From: Rhizomucor pusillus
Taxonomy: Eukaryota; Mucoromycota; Mucoromycetes; Mucorales; Lichtheimiaceae
Length of the DNA stretch: 64,000 nucleotides
Direction: 5' to 3'
Assembly: GCA_900175165.2 (NCBI GenBank)
Contig: FWWN02000671.1
Span: 63,198-127,197, forward strand
Shown here: positions 30,732 to 42,766 of the stretch, piece by piece
Layout: each line of letters starts with the position of its first letter
Numbering within the stretch: the first letter of the stretch is position 1
Notes under the pieces: generated by a model
What the model saw: the letters and a program-made list of their open reading frames with translations, nothing else
What the model was told of the DNA's origin: nothing
The model's database searches: none
Position numbers and translations under genes: made by a program

Positions 30732-33725
30732 ATGGATTCTTGCTCACTTGATGACTCGCCTCCTCCTGTGAGCATTGACAGCTCTCTGAATAACAACAAT
30801 AACAACAACGCCTCCAGTGCAACCGCCAAGACCACAATCGCTCAGCGACGTCGAGTTGCCGCTTCTCCTGACAAGTTGCGATTGTATGCGCAGTGGTCCC
30901 ATGATGCTAGTCAAGCATCAACCAACGCCATTCCGAGCCAACTTGAGCAAGAAAATGCAGCTTTGCCGCCGCAGGTAAGTTGCGCGCGGAGAGGATTGCA
31001 TTCCCTTCCGATATGTAGCTTATCAATGAATTTTGTTTTTGTTTCGGCGTCAGGACTCGGAAAATGATCTGCTCGAGCATGTAGAGAGACAGCAGGGCCT
31101 TTTACATCTTGATCCCAAACCTTCCTGCCTCGATACTCTGGATACGTCCCCGGTAGATGATCCTTTTTGGAAATGTCTTATAGAAAATTATGCAGAAACG
31201 GCGACAAGGCTACCGCGCATGTTGATCACTGAATTGCGACGACAGCCGATACCTCACCGCGACCTTGTATGGCAAGCAATGGCGCACTCGGCCGATACTC
31301 ACCTTGCAGCCATGTACGACCGTCTTGTACAGGGCGACATGGGCATTTCGTCGTACGAACGTGTCATCGACCGAGACGTCGCACGAATGACCATGGGCCA
31401 GCAAACTGCAAGGCTGCTCAAAGCTTACAGTGTCTACGACGCACAGCTTGGATATTCACAGGGTCTCGCCGCCCTCGCTCGACCGCTGCTGATGGTGGTA
31501 AGTACCCAACATCCTCTGCTTGATATCTTTATGATTTCTCAACGTTGTTATCTGTGGGTTTACATAGATGGATGAAAAAGCTGCCTTTTGCACTTTTGTG
31601 AGGTATACATGTTATTTACGCAGCGCGAGAGAAATATCGTTTTTCTCATGTATATATATGCCTCTTTAGACTCATGGAAACGTATGAAATGCGAAGTTTG
31701 TTTACGCTCAATATGGAAGGCTTGCATCTTTGTCTGCATCAGTTTGAAACACTTGTCGCTCAGATTTGTCCCCTACTCTATGATCATCTTGCTGAAAATT
31801 CGATCCGGCCAGCAATGTATGCGTCGCAGTGGTTCCTAACTCTATTTGCCTCATCGTTTCCTACGCCACTTGTTTTGCGAATGTACGATCTTGTTTTCGC
31901 CCAGGGAGCTATCCTGACCGCTATGCGTGTTGCCGTCGCCGTTATGCAAAAGTTGCAAGATCGCCTGCTGCAGATCCACCAATTTGAGCAACTCATGACT
32001 TTCCTCACAAATGGCACCTTGTATGACAACGAGGCGGACCTGATAGAAACGGTTTTTGAGCTCAGCTCCGTTATTACATATGCAAAACTGGACAGCGTCG
32101 CCCAAACGCATCACAGAGAACTGGAACAGGAGCAGAGCAGGGCTCAACAATTGGTTGCGCTGCGACTAAGCAACAGAAAGGTTAAGCGCGAATCTTGGTT
32201 TTCCTGGAAACAGACACCCACGTCTCCGCCTACGTCGCCAACCACACATGCACAGCAGCAGCAGCAACAACGACGCACTTCTATCAACCAGGACCGCGCA
32301 GCTGTCTCGGTGCTGCACCAGCAAATCGAAGATTTAGTCACTGCCTTGTCGCAACTCCAAAAGGACCACTCTCAGCTCCAAGAGTCTGTCACATCCATGC
32401 ACCTGAAACAATTGGATCACGAAGCTGAGCGAGACAAGCTACTCAAACGCAACGCAATTTTGGAAAAGAAGGTCAAAAAGTACAAGGCAAAGTTAATCAA
32501 TCAGGAAAAGAATAATCTTCCGCCAGCAGCACCCAACGACGCACACTTTAAAGAATTTGTTGATTCTCTACGCATGAGCGGCGACTTTGGTGCCTTGGTA
32601 GCCGGTGCCTTGGCGAGTCCGTCCACCGAACGTATTCCTCCATTGTCTGATGCCTCTAAGCAACGCAGGAGCAGCCAGCTATCCAACAGTAGTGTCAGCA
32701 CGATAAACAGCAGCAACCGCGACAGCGAGAATGATACCGTGGCGACTACTGTGGTGGCAGACGATGTCCCTGAAGACACAACCGCTGCTAACACTCACAG
32801 CAAACAGGAGGATAAGCAGCGACAGGACGAGGACGACAAATCATCAGCTGCTGCCCAACAGTCTATGCATCAAATCACGTCTGAACTTGTATCTATAAAG
32901 CTGGCAAACTTTGAGATGGGTCAAAAATACGAGCAACTGTGCCAAAAATACGAAGAATCACAGCGGCAGCTATTTTCAGTCCAAGACGAAAGGGACTCGC
33001 TTGCGAGACAGCTAGCTGATCTGCAGGTGGAGCTGGAAGCGGCGCGTTCAGACAAGGAGATCGTGCTGCAGGAGCACGAGGAGATTCTCAAGGAGAATGA
33101 GGAACTGGCGGAGAAAGCAATGGCGTCCAAACGGACCGCCTCTGAACTCCAATTTGAGAAAATGGCACTTGTCAAGGACGTCCAAAATCTCGAAAAGCGC
33201 GTGCAGACACTCGAAAAGGAAAAGCAAGAATATCTCCTACCTCGTGGTACCTTCTCCGAAGAAGTGTTTGCGGCACATCGCATCCTTTTCGATGAGCACA
33301 GACAACAGCAACAAAATAAGCGGCACACATTGGCAACAACTGCTGCAGACAAATCAGCCCTTGAACTGCAATCAAAATATGTCGAGAGCGATTTGCGGTG
33401 CCGAGAGCTGGAGAAACTGCTTGCCGAGGCTAAAGTCAAGATAGCAGAGTACGAAGCTGCCACCAACGCTATCTTCCCGCGAGCATCCATGATCCAGATG
33501 AAACGTACCTCTACTGCATCCTTGTCCATACTCGCAGGTGCCAGCCGAGTAACATCGCCTACCGATTACTCGCACCACCGAGACTCGACTGAAAGTTTTG
33601 CCTCGTCTGTCACCTCCGCAACGTCTCTTGGAAGCGCGCCTGTCCAACAAAAGAGATCCAGCATGTATGCTCGGCTCTGGACACCTAGAAACAGTCTTGC
33701 TAAGCAACCGGAGGAGGTATCTTGA
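30732..33725 (+). CDS. TBC-domain RabGAP with long coiled coil (Gyp5/EVI5-like architecture)
   Basis: Four exons, 925 residues: 30732-30974, 31054-31497, 31568-31602 (35 nt), 31670-33725. An Asn/Ser-rich N-terminus leads to a TBC domain (about residues 115-360), which accelerates GTP hydrolysis by Rab GTPases. The two catalytic fingers are present: the Arg finger in IDRDVARM (I-x-x-D-x-x-R) and the Gln finger in YSQGLAALARPLLM. Further TBC blocks are LMETYEMRSLFTLNMEGLHL and PTPLVLRMYDLVFAQGAILT. The rest is coiled coil (LHQQIEDLVTALSQLQKDHS; ELVSIKLANFEMGQKYEQL; LQVELEAARSDKEIVLQEHE), with Ser-rich spacers. This layout matches EVI5/Gyp5-type GAPs that act on Golgi and secretory Rabs. The Rab partner is not deducible from sequence alone. 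Confidence 0.92.
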
Positions 33726-34540
33726 TTTTTCTACGCTGCTGATTGGAAAATATTATCGAAATTATGCTGGTCATGACAATGCAGCGTAGAAACAAACATA
33801 TAAATATATACGATACCCTCCTACCACCACAACCTTCCATCACATGCACGTCTAACTTCTTGCTGCTCTCTTCTTCAATCTTTCCCCTCAACGCGCGCTG
33901 ACTCACCTCCATTATACACTTGCTCCCTCCCTCTTCCTTTTTTGTTGCCAGAATTTTGCCCTCTTTTGTATCCTTGGTATTTCTTTCTTTCCTCTTTTTG
34001 CTCGCCTTCTTCCGAGTCATATACATACATTATTAAAGTTATTCCTATTTCCAGATGGCCAATGACCTGGCTCGGTGCTACATACCGCCAAAGATAATTT
34101 TCGCATATGATCGTTAGAAGAACCGAATCTAAGGTTTCACTGACGATGGGCCAATGAGCCATGCCATATGAGGGTACAGACATAAATTAGTGACGTGTAT
34201 CGTAGCCGCAACCGTGAGCTTTCTTTACTCGAACAAGCTCACGTATGGTTCTTTGGTTGTCCAGGATATCAATGCGGCAAATAGATACCGTGTTGGCTTA
34301 AGGTTAGCACGCACTTTGTGCCGAGAAATGAATGAACAAATAGAGATTCACGTGCTGATTGAGGTTCCACAAGGACGCGTCTCCACACTATTGCTAGGTG
34401 ACACAAAGGGGCAAGGACATACACACAGAACAGGCTGTCACGTCAATGTTTTTGCATATGAAAGATTAAAGGTGAAAGGTATAAATATAGACGATATTAT
34501 ATTGCGTTTCTCTTCTTTCCTACAGTATATAGCAAACACA
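33726..34540. other. Intergenic region, promoter of START-domain gene
   Basis: No separate gene is supported. An open frame running 34190-34831 simply enters the START gene in frame and lacks domain content before 34541. A TATA box lies at 34480-34487. Confidence 0.6.
34480..34487 (+). promoter_or_regulatory. TATA box of START-domain gene
   Basis: TATAAATA, 53 bp before the ATG at 34541, with a pyrimidine-rich tract (tttctcttctttcc) between: a standard fungal core promoter. Confidence 0.6.
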
Positions 34541-35483
34541 ATGGTCGTCATCGAAACCAACCACCGCCACGCTGCCGAGGCTCGCAAGTCCCTCGCCTAC
34601 CTCAAGGAGCTTTCTGCCAGCCTTGATGGTTGGGAGCTGACCACCGAGAAGGAAGGTGTCAAGCTTTACTCTCGTGCTGCAAAGGACAGTGCTATCGCGA
34701 TTGTCCGCGGCGACACTGAAATCAAGAAAACCGATCTTACTCCTCGCCAAGTAGCCAGCGTTGCTACCCAGCCAGGTTGCCGCAAAATCTGTAAGCAGTG
34801 TACTTCCTTGCTGAACAAGCAAACATGTTGAACCAAACTTTCATCCAGGGGACGAAAAGTTTGATGTTTCTGAAGTCAAAGAAATGTACAGCCACTGGGA
34901 ATCCCTGTTCTGGTCCAAGATCAAGGCGCCCTGGCCTGTGAGCCCTCGCGACTTCGTCGGCATTGCCCTTCGCGACTTTGACGACGATGAGTGCTACGTT
35001 TCTATGTCGTCCATCGTCGACGACGCTGTTCCTCCCGTCTCTGGCTGTGTCCGCGGCAACTTGATGATTTCCGGCTGGAAGATCAAAAAGACTGAAAACG
35101 GCCTTGCTCTTACTTATATCACTCAGGTCGACTTGGCTGGCTCCATCCCTAGCTCCTTCTTGAAGAGCATTAACCTGCAAGTCCCGCTCTGCGCTGGCAA
35201 GGTCGCAGAGTATGCTAAGAACTACGGCTCTCCTCCATCCGTACTTACTTGCAATCTAGTATACAAGAAGGAAACCTTTGACCACGCGAGCCGTAGGTTC
35301 CAGGCCGAGGTCGAAGGCCAGGGCGGCGAATGCACCTGGGAAGTCAACCGCAAGATGTATCCCAACGGCTTCAAGGTCGACGCCGCAGCTCCATACGACA
35401 TCTCCGAGGCTGAAAACGGTAACGCGCGTGTCATCGTCAAGAACGTCACTGGTTCTATCACCGTTACCATCAGCAAGGCTTAA
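34541..35483 (+). CDS. START-domain lipid-binding protein
   Basis: Two exons (34541-34790, 34849-35483), 294 residues, with strongly C-biased third positions suggesting high expression. START domains bind lipids or sterols in a helix-grip pocket. Visible features: WELTTEKEGVKLYSRAAKD near the start, the central PWPVSPRDFVGIALRDFDDD, then VRGNLMISGWKIKKTENG and LTYITQVDLAGSIPSSFLKS, the typical last START helix and strand. A C-terminal extension of about 80 residues (from SPPSVLTCNL to VTGSITVTISKA) follows the domain and looks beta-rich; I do not recognise it. No signal peptide or anchor, so the protein is probably cytosolic. The start is supported by the TATA box 53 bp upstream. An exact lipid cannot be named. 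Confidence 0.9.
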
Positions 35484-38400
35484 AGGTCTCACTCAGATAG
35501 CCTTGGTGTTGTATCTCTTCTGCCTGCAATTGTACGTTTTTTCCCTCTTTCCCTCGTTATCCATTCTGTTGTTTTATTAAACTTGTAGATATATTCTTTA
35601 ATTTTTCTTTCTCAGCATTGATTCCGTGCAAATCGATCGAAAAGCTTGTCTTTTCACTGTGCTGTGTTCTTATATTGGCTCGGATCTGGGAAAATCGAGA
35701 TCTGGTCCCCGCGCTCCGCATGATATTCACGTCAATGGTGGAACATTAGGCAGTAAATTACTACCGCGGCGCAAGGTATGATTGAAGCGATTATGCCCTA
35801 ATATGCACACCCAATCTTTTCTGCATAGTGTGTGCCATCAATAATAGTAGGCATGACGTCGGTGCTCAGCATCGAAAAGAGGAATATCAAGAAGGACAAA
35901 AAAAGCTCCACTTTACATTAGCGCATTTCTAACTCCCCACAACTCAGCGTGAGGAGGAGCTGCCTTTTAGCCAGATCAAAAAAATTTACTGAACTATGTA
36001 AACTTTAGTACGACAGAGAAGAAGAAAAATGCACCGGATTGATTGATGGATGAAAAAGGAAAATCAATTTAGCGCTGCTGCTACGTCTTGCGAAGGAAGG
36101 GCCCTCGCGGTTCATGGATATACGATCTTGCAGCAGCAACAGCAGCGAAAGATAAAGAGCTGTTGAAAATCACCCGCCGCTGCATTTAACCGTGTTTACG
36201 GTTTCGGCCGGTGTACACCGCCGAATATTGGAACGATCTACAAGCTCGTTTATTTGCTGCAGCAGAAACTCTGATTCCGCCCGCTGCTCGAAGCAGTAGT
36301 CCGCACCACAAGATCGTGAGAAGTAAAAAAAGAAAAAAAAAAGCAAAAAGAGGAATATTGTAAGACGGTAAAGAAAACAAAAAGCACGTCATTGTCAATC
36401 TACTTCTTTCAGTACCTGCATGCCTTTGGATCAAGGAGAAGGAGAGCACAATTTTGATCTTCAAAATTCTTATCCAAGTTACTGGAAACTTTGGATAAAC
36501 ATTCAACGGACGGCGTGCTTATCCGAGACACTTGGCAAATGTCTGTGTAAATGTCACAGTTCGTACGATGACACGTAAATCAGCCAAAGATGCAAAATCG
36601 TGACCTCGGACGAATAGAAGTCAACTCGATTGATATTGCGTGCCATCGATTACAACTCAGTTAGAAGCATTCTGCAAAAGATATCAGATAGTTTGTGCAG
36701 CCAAACACACACGCCATGGCTCCGGATCAAAAGGACAGGATTAATAAGCAGCTAGTCATCACCGAGTTTGCGTGATCTCATGTAACAAGAGGTAGCCAAG
36801 GAACAACAATTGAAGTTTGTAACTCCATGACAACGCACGACGTTGCGAGGGTCCAGATCAGTCCAAGCGATAATTGCAAGCGAGAGATCAGTAAGTTTAG
36901 CCCATCGGATAATTATCATGCCTGCCCTTCCGTTCGAAAGGAAAAAAGAAAAAATCTCGCAGCTGAATTTACACAACACGGACCTACCTATCACGATCTC
37001 GGTCGGTCATTACATTACTTGATCCGCTACATCGATCGCAACCGTTATTCTTGCAGGCTCCTCGATATTGCGATCGATGAAGAGATGGCAAACGATAGCA
37101 GACAGAGAGAAAGAGAGAGTAGTAGGAGGAGGATGTGGAGGGAGGGTGAAATGGATAGAGTAAGCGACATTGCAAATCAAACACTTTAGGCAGAACTTTC
37201 TCGCGTTTCGTGTTAACGATGCTTTATTGTGTCTGTTAGAAGTGTGGTGGGGCCAAGGAAAAAAATTGGACCTGAGCGGTAAAAAGAATGCCCGCGAACG
37301 AGTGAAGGAGAGAATGAGAGCAAGTCGCGCTTATTGCGTGGATCAAAGAGGTGCCGAGATCCAAGTTATGACAAATTTTTTGGGAGCGACAGTAGGGTGG
37401 GGGACTAATCTGAATAGACCAAAAGGATAATACTGATGAGGCAACATAATGCGCGCGCAGGCGCGGAATATGGAACAGCAAAAAGTCGGGCTGTTGCGGA
37501 CACACAACAATTGACGGCACAATTTTTTACTTCCGTGAAAAACGCAACGAATATTATACACGACTCATCAGTTTGGGATACGGGAAAACAATTGAAGCCA
37601 TCATCACGATCTGGTTCTTTTGGTCTCGTGTGTCGTTTTGCTCCTTCTCCTCCTCCTTGTTGCTTCTTCATAATTGCGGCGGTGGTGGTGGGACGAACTG
37701 AGAACCAACGTGAGATATAAGCGTTGTATTGTCAAGTTCCCTTTTAGTTGGCATGGTTACGTTTTGGTTTCCTGAAACGTGGCAAGGAGCTTTTTCATCG
37801 GGGGATATCACATTTAACGGAACGGAAAATCCGACACGCCGGGCGAATCAGCATGAGAGGCATGTACGGGGCCGACACTGGAAGGGCCGTCCTGTCTGAT
37901 CTGCGGGTCATCTTTTTTCAGCAAGTTCGGCACGTTCCCCGACTGCGCCAGTAACTGCTGATAAATCAGAATGAGACCGATCAGGAACGTTTTCTACAGC
38001 GGAAAAGCGTTACGTGGCTGCTTACCAATCTCTGCTAGCAAACGAGCAAAGGTAGAGATGATCTGACAACAAGAGTGTTATCGGGCTTGCGACACAGGGC
38101 CGGGATCAGGAATGACGCATAATCTGTGATTTGGGTTTCTGGGAAGGAAGGGGAGTCGCGGTGGGGAGTCGCGGGCGAACATTGAGAATAAGAGGAAAAT
38201 GGAAGATGTTTAGCCGTGAGTGTGTTACGGTCAAGTCAGCCGCCCCGGGATCCGCTGGTTTTCGGTAGAACATTGAATTTGCAGGCGTCCACACCCCCCG
38301 CTGATGCTTGGAACACACACACACATACTCTCGCACACATATGAATAATCTGATCTGAACTTGGAACTGATATAAAAGCGCTTAAAAAATCTCGTTCTTC

Positions 38401-38730
38401 TTGCTTCTTTTTTTAAATGGTTCATGTTCCCATTGCTACTTTAATCAAGTACGCATAAAACTCTAATCGGTGAGTATTCTCTTGGCAACCATTGCGTACG
38501 TGCGTGTGTGTGTGCTTGGCTGCGTGTATGCGTGCTGCGTGAAAGAAGAAAGGCCCGTTTGATCTGCAAAAAAAAGAGTGAGAGAGAAACCCAACGCCCC
38601 AGCTTGTTTATTTGTCATCCGTATTGACTCTTTTCTCTTTCTCTTTCCTTTGCTTTCTTCCTTTCTTCTATCTCTCTTTCCTGCCTTGATCAGAACATCA
38701 AAGAAGAAAATCAACTAGTAAAACACACGG
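35484..38730. other. Long gene-poor stretch (3.2 kb) upstream of the GATA-like gene
   Basis: I find no supported gene on either strand; ORFs up to 120 codons (for example 36827-37189 plus and 36186-36506 minus) show no domain and no plausible splicing. It could be an extended regulatory region for the zinc-finger gene at 38731, or could hold an unannotated non-coding transcript. A (GT)n run lies near 38500-38512 and CA repeats near 38311-38323. Confidence 0.5.
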
Positions 38731-40181
38731 ATGGACCTATCTACACTCACTGCACCTGCTACACCGCCGTACGATCATCTACACTGTGAAAGAACAGCTG
38801 CGACTTCCGGACCATCAAGATCACCATCAACATCTACTATTGCTTCCCCCGATCATCAAGCATCGATAAGCAGCTCAGCGGCGTCTCGGTCACCAGCGAG
38901 CCCTGCAACATCAAGCCAGCAGATCGACAGTGCTAGCAATAATGATGATCAGGCCCAAAAGGGACAGTTCCATCAACATCCTGCAACGATGCCATCTCCT
39001 CCCGAGCTTCTCCATGACAGCGAAGAAGACGAAGAAGATTCTCTTGGTTCGACCACGCCGGCGCTACATTTGGATAACCATCCTCCTCATCAGCCGACGA
39101 AACATAGTAGGAAATCGGTGCCACATAGATCACCACCCGCGGTCAAAGATGCTATCCAAGCCAGTGCACTCGACAAGAGTGTCGTGTTTCAGCTTGACGT
39201 CAGATCACATCCATTCTTCCCGGCATCGACCTCGCATAATCAGACATGTCCTGAATGCAAATTGACCAACTGCTGTGGCATGGCATGCACTACTCGGATC
39301 ATCTGTGGCGAATCTCTGTTGACAGCTCTTCGCAAACGAGTCGCGCAAGCCCGAAGCGAGCACAGCAACCACCACCATGTGCGCCGTCGGATGGCCATGC
39401 AGCGTCCTTCCTTCAAGCGAACTAGGCGCACGACGCACATTGAAATACCCCGAGCCGAATCAACTGATCTGGCTGCTGTCTCCGCTGCCTCCACATCCTT
39501 CGCACCATCCCCATCATCTCCTACTCCTCACCACTCATCCACGTTATCTCCAGCTGCTACGCCTTCTTCGCCAACCCACGCACCGACGCCTCCTGCTCAG
39601 CCCCAGGATGTTGCAAACAACAACAACAACAACAACAACAATAACTCAGCAGCCCATCATCATCGCCAAGCATCCGCATCCTTCTCATCCACCTCTGCAG
39701 TATCCTCAGGCCGGCCCTCTCGCCTCAAAGGTCCCTGTCAAGCTTGTCGGGAATCATCTGACGGTTGTATGCGCAAAGCTTTCAACTGGCCATTCCCAAC
39801 CAGCTCAAGTTACAATGATAAGGGCAAGCCATTTGTTTACTTATGCAACAAGTGCGGTCTAAGGTACATGATACATGGCTCGATTTCCATAGATCACACC
39901 ACGCTAAACTCTTCTATCTTGATAGATACAACAAGAGCGGAGGTTGCGTTTGCCGTCACTGCCGCTGGGTGTTTTGCAAAGAAGAGAAACGCAAGGCTCT
40001 CCAGCATATTGAACATATGATCCGCTCTCGGCCGGATGGTCGTGTTGATCCAGATGAAGATATTGAAGGCTTTGTATGCTCGCCAAAGTACTGGTCATGT
40101 GGCCGGCCTTGGAAAGTTGGCTGGGTCTTGCAGCAAAACAACGCTGATGATTTGGATGACGATGCAATGATGCTCGACTAG
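38731..40181 (+). CDS. Atypical GATA-like zinc-finger regulator
   Basis: Two exons (38731-39863, 39926-40181), 462 residues. The N-terminal 160 residues and the middle are Ser/Thr/Pro/His-rich with a run of about ten Asn. A cysteine-rich block near residue 172 reads TCPECKLTNCCGMACTTR. The C-terminal block begins GPCQACRESSDGCMRKAFNW and then FVYLCNKCGLR; splicing continues it as YNKSGGCVCRHCRWVFCKEE. The CxxC...CNKCGLRY pattern is that of a GATA zinc finger, but the first loop is much longer than usual and a third CxxC pair (CRHC) plus a Cys follow directly. A conserved-looking tail (CSPKYWSCGRPWKVGWVL) comes next and an acidic end closes the protein. A nuclear DNA-binding role is inferred; the upstream 3.2-kb gap fits a regulated gene. 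Confidence 0.8.
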
Positions 40182-42044
40182 GCCACAACTGTAATTTTTT
40201 TTCCTTTCCCATATGTCTTTCGATCTTTCTCTCTCACTGTGTCTCTCGATCTATCTCCTTCCTTCTGTCTGTGTGTGTTTCCTTCTGATCACTGCCTCCC
40301 TCTCTTTCCCTTGTATATACTTGTTTCCCCTATACACATGCCTTTCTTTCCTTCTTTCCGTGTTTTATGTATGGTGTTGCACAGCTGTCATTCACACTCT
40401 CTTCTTTTCTTCGTATTTGATTTGGCTTTCTTATCCAGGACATAAAGTTGCTCTTCCGATTCAGGGTTTGTTACACTTGGGGGGACCTGTCTGCAAATGC
40501 AAAGGAGGAGTTGTTGAAGCACTATGATGCAATTTTGGAAATCGAGTTTACGCGTCCTTGCCCCAAGTTACAGTAGTACGCGTCACCTACCGTATCCGTT
40601 TATGGAACTCCGGGAGAACCATTGGACGTTTGTGTTTTCTCGCATGACACTACTTTTTGCCTTCTGCTGCGTATCGCAAGATGGCACTCTTCTGTGGAAA
40701 ACCAAGCCATTTGCCAAGCCTTTTCATCAGCAGGAAGTGCTCTTCCCCACCAAGCATTCAATCATTCATGTGCCAGCAAGCTTGCGATGCAAACATTGGC
40801 TGCATCGCGATCCACCATCACTGGTTTTGCTGACACGGCGGTGGTGGCCGATCACGATAATGATGATGATCCGCTTTGTCGGCTCGGCAGCCAATTCTTC
40901 CACAGTTTTCGGTGCTGACGAATCGCTTACAAACACGATAGCCCAATCGGAAGAAATTTAAGCGATGTTTACTCATTGTTCTCTTTTACTACCCATTGAC
41001 ATTTCACACTTGCCACGTTCGCTTGGCGTGACCGTGCGAAACCACATCTCTCTTTTTTTCCCATGTGTAGAAGGATGCCACGCTCATTATGCACCCGATC
41101 TCTTCGCGGCGCACGCACGTTCCCAGATCAAAAAATGGGGGCGCTCGAAGACGATCTGATCCATCGCATATGACTGATCTATCTACTATCTATACTTGCA
41201 GTTGTTCTCTGTTGCCATGCGTCGTTATATATACGATGATACTGAATCTTAGTATTCCCTCGTTGCATCATCGCTGTCATCATTTGTGATTCATCGGGTC
41301 TATTAGTCTTGCGTGAGACTATGCAGCAGATGGTCAATAATGGAATTGCAAGGTGACCAAGCGAGATCGAAAGCATTTTCTAGCATTACAAAAACTTTTG
41401 CAAATGTGGATTATCAACCATTGATGAGTAAACGCCATTGCCGCCTCCGTTCAAATCCAGCCGTGTCATGGGATTGGGAAATGAGGAAGTCGCATGGTGC
41501 TCTGATTGCTGAGCATTGTGGCACAGTTTCCAGAGCCTCATGGGCGTCGTCGTCGTTTCGGAAATTTCCACGGCAAGAAACAGCCCATGCATCACAGCAG
41601 GATATGTAAAGTGTATTGCTCGCTACTGCATTCGTCGAATCCCCGCGAGAGCGTCGCTGCTATGGATACTGCGCTTGTGCCATACAGACGACAAAGTATA
41701 TATAATCGCAAATGCAAATGATGACTACTGGACCCCGGTCGTTTGGAACCGATGAGCTGGCTGAGTCGCGAAAATAAAAAGCATTTAGCAAGAAGCGATC
41801 AGGTCGGATGCGAGCGCCGACACGAATGAACGAAAATATATCCAGCCGGATAAACCCTGCTGCTGCTGCTGCTCATATGCAGCAAGCAACGTGGTCCAAG
41901 AAGGAGGGAACTTCAACAGATGAGTAAAATGGGAAGCAGTCCATATGAACAAGGTACACAGGATCAACATCTCGCAGGCCCCGCTTGCTCCCAAAAAAAG
42001 ACAACGGACACGCTGATTCATCGTTAAACCTGAGAAAGCTTTAG
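40182..42044. other. Intergenic region, 1.86 kb
   Basis: Tail-to-tail spacer between the GATA-like gene and TMEM14. Unassigned plus-strand ORFs (40524-40961; 41340-41609) show no domain. The first 200 bp after the stop is CT-rich 3' UTR-like sequence. I call no gene. Confidence 0.45.
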
Positions 42045-42529
42045 TCACTGAATCATACGATATCCGTATCTCAACGTCATCAAAAAGCTGTGTTATTCCA
42101 AACATTAGCGAAACAGCAAACTTACATGCTAAATTCGGGGGAGTGTACTTACCTCAACAGAGTGACGAGGCCAGCGGGCATGAATTTGCCGCTGTTGTAA
42201 TAGCGGAAACCCATAGTAACGAGGAGAATCATGCTGACGACTATGTATATCTGTTAGCATGATTGACACATGGTGTGTATGTTCGTGCCTGGACGGACCT
42301 AGGGCAAACAGGACGTTTTTCGGATTGTTGGAAACTTGGTACGCACCCGCAACTGCTGCCAAACCAAAGACCGATCCCGAGGCCATGGATGCAACGCTGC
42401 CAGCTTTTGGGAAAATGAGCATTCTCACTCAATTCAAAAGGTTACGAGGAGGGGTTTACCTTTCAAGTAGCCCACAGCGCCACCTACAAACACTAGAGCT
42501 CCGTACGCATAACCGAGGTAATCCGTCAT
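42045..42529 (-). CDS. TMEM14-family small membrane protein
   Basis: Four short exons, 101 residues: 42529-42460, 42403-42299, 42240-42153, 42087-42045. All four exons are too short to stand out as ORFs, but together they give a complete TMEM14 (UPF0136) protein: MTDYLGYAYGALVFVGGAVG, then AGSVASMASGSVFGLAAVAG, AYQVSNNPKN, MILLVTMGFRYYNSGKFMPA and SFLMTLRYGYRMIQ. Three to four short Gly/Ala-rich helices are typical of the family, which in animals sits in mitochondrial or ER membranes (TMEM14C acts in porphyrin export). All junctions are GT-AG and frame is kept. The next possible acceptor downstream gives an unrelated tail, so the last exon is chosen on family similarity. Confidence 0.88.
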
Positions 42530-42766
42530 TACAAGAGTTGTTGGGCGGTTTCGTTTATGACTTGCAGCTCGGTCAGCCTAACTGCGCTGCTGGTCTTTTT
42601 TTTTGTGCCACCTGAAAGATGACGTTGAGATCAACAACACAGGAGGAGGGAGTCGCGTCGCCTTTTTTTTTTCTTCCTCTCATTTTTGACCCAATTTGGA
42701 TGATTTCTCGCTTGTTCATTTTACTATCCATCGACATTTAAACCATTCCTTTTCTCCCTTTCTTTT
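42530..42766. promoter_or_regulatory. Shared promoter between TMEM14 and Skt5-like genes
   Basis: 237 bp separate the two divergent start codons. The half facing the Skt5-like gene is CT/T-rich (42655-42760). No clear TATA box. Confidence 0.45.

Noticed and set aside
34190..34540. Upstream extension of the START-domain ORF
   Set aside because: Open by chance; the TATA box at 34480 and the START fold place the start at 34541.
36186..37720. ORFs in the 3.2-kb gap
   Set aside because: Low-complexity or hydrophobic artefacts without domains.
40524..41755. Several plus-strand ORFs between the GATA-like gene and TMEM14
   Set aside because: No recognised features and poor start contexts; kept only as unassigned.
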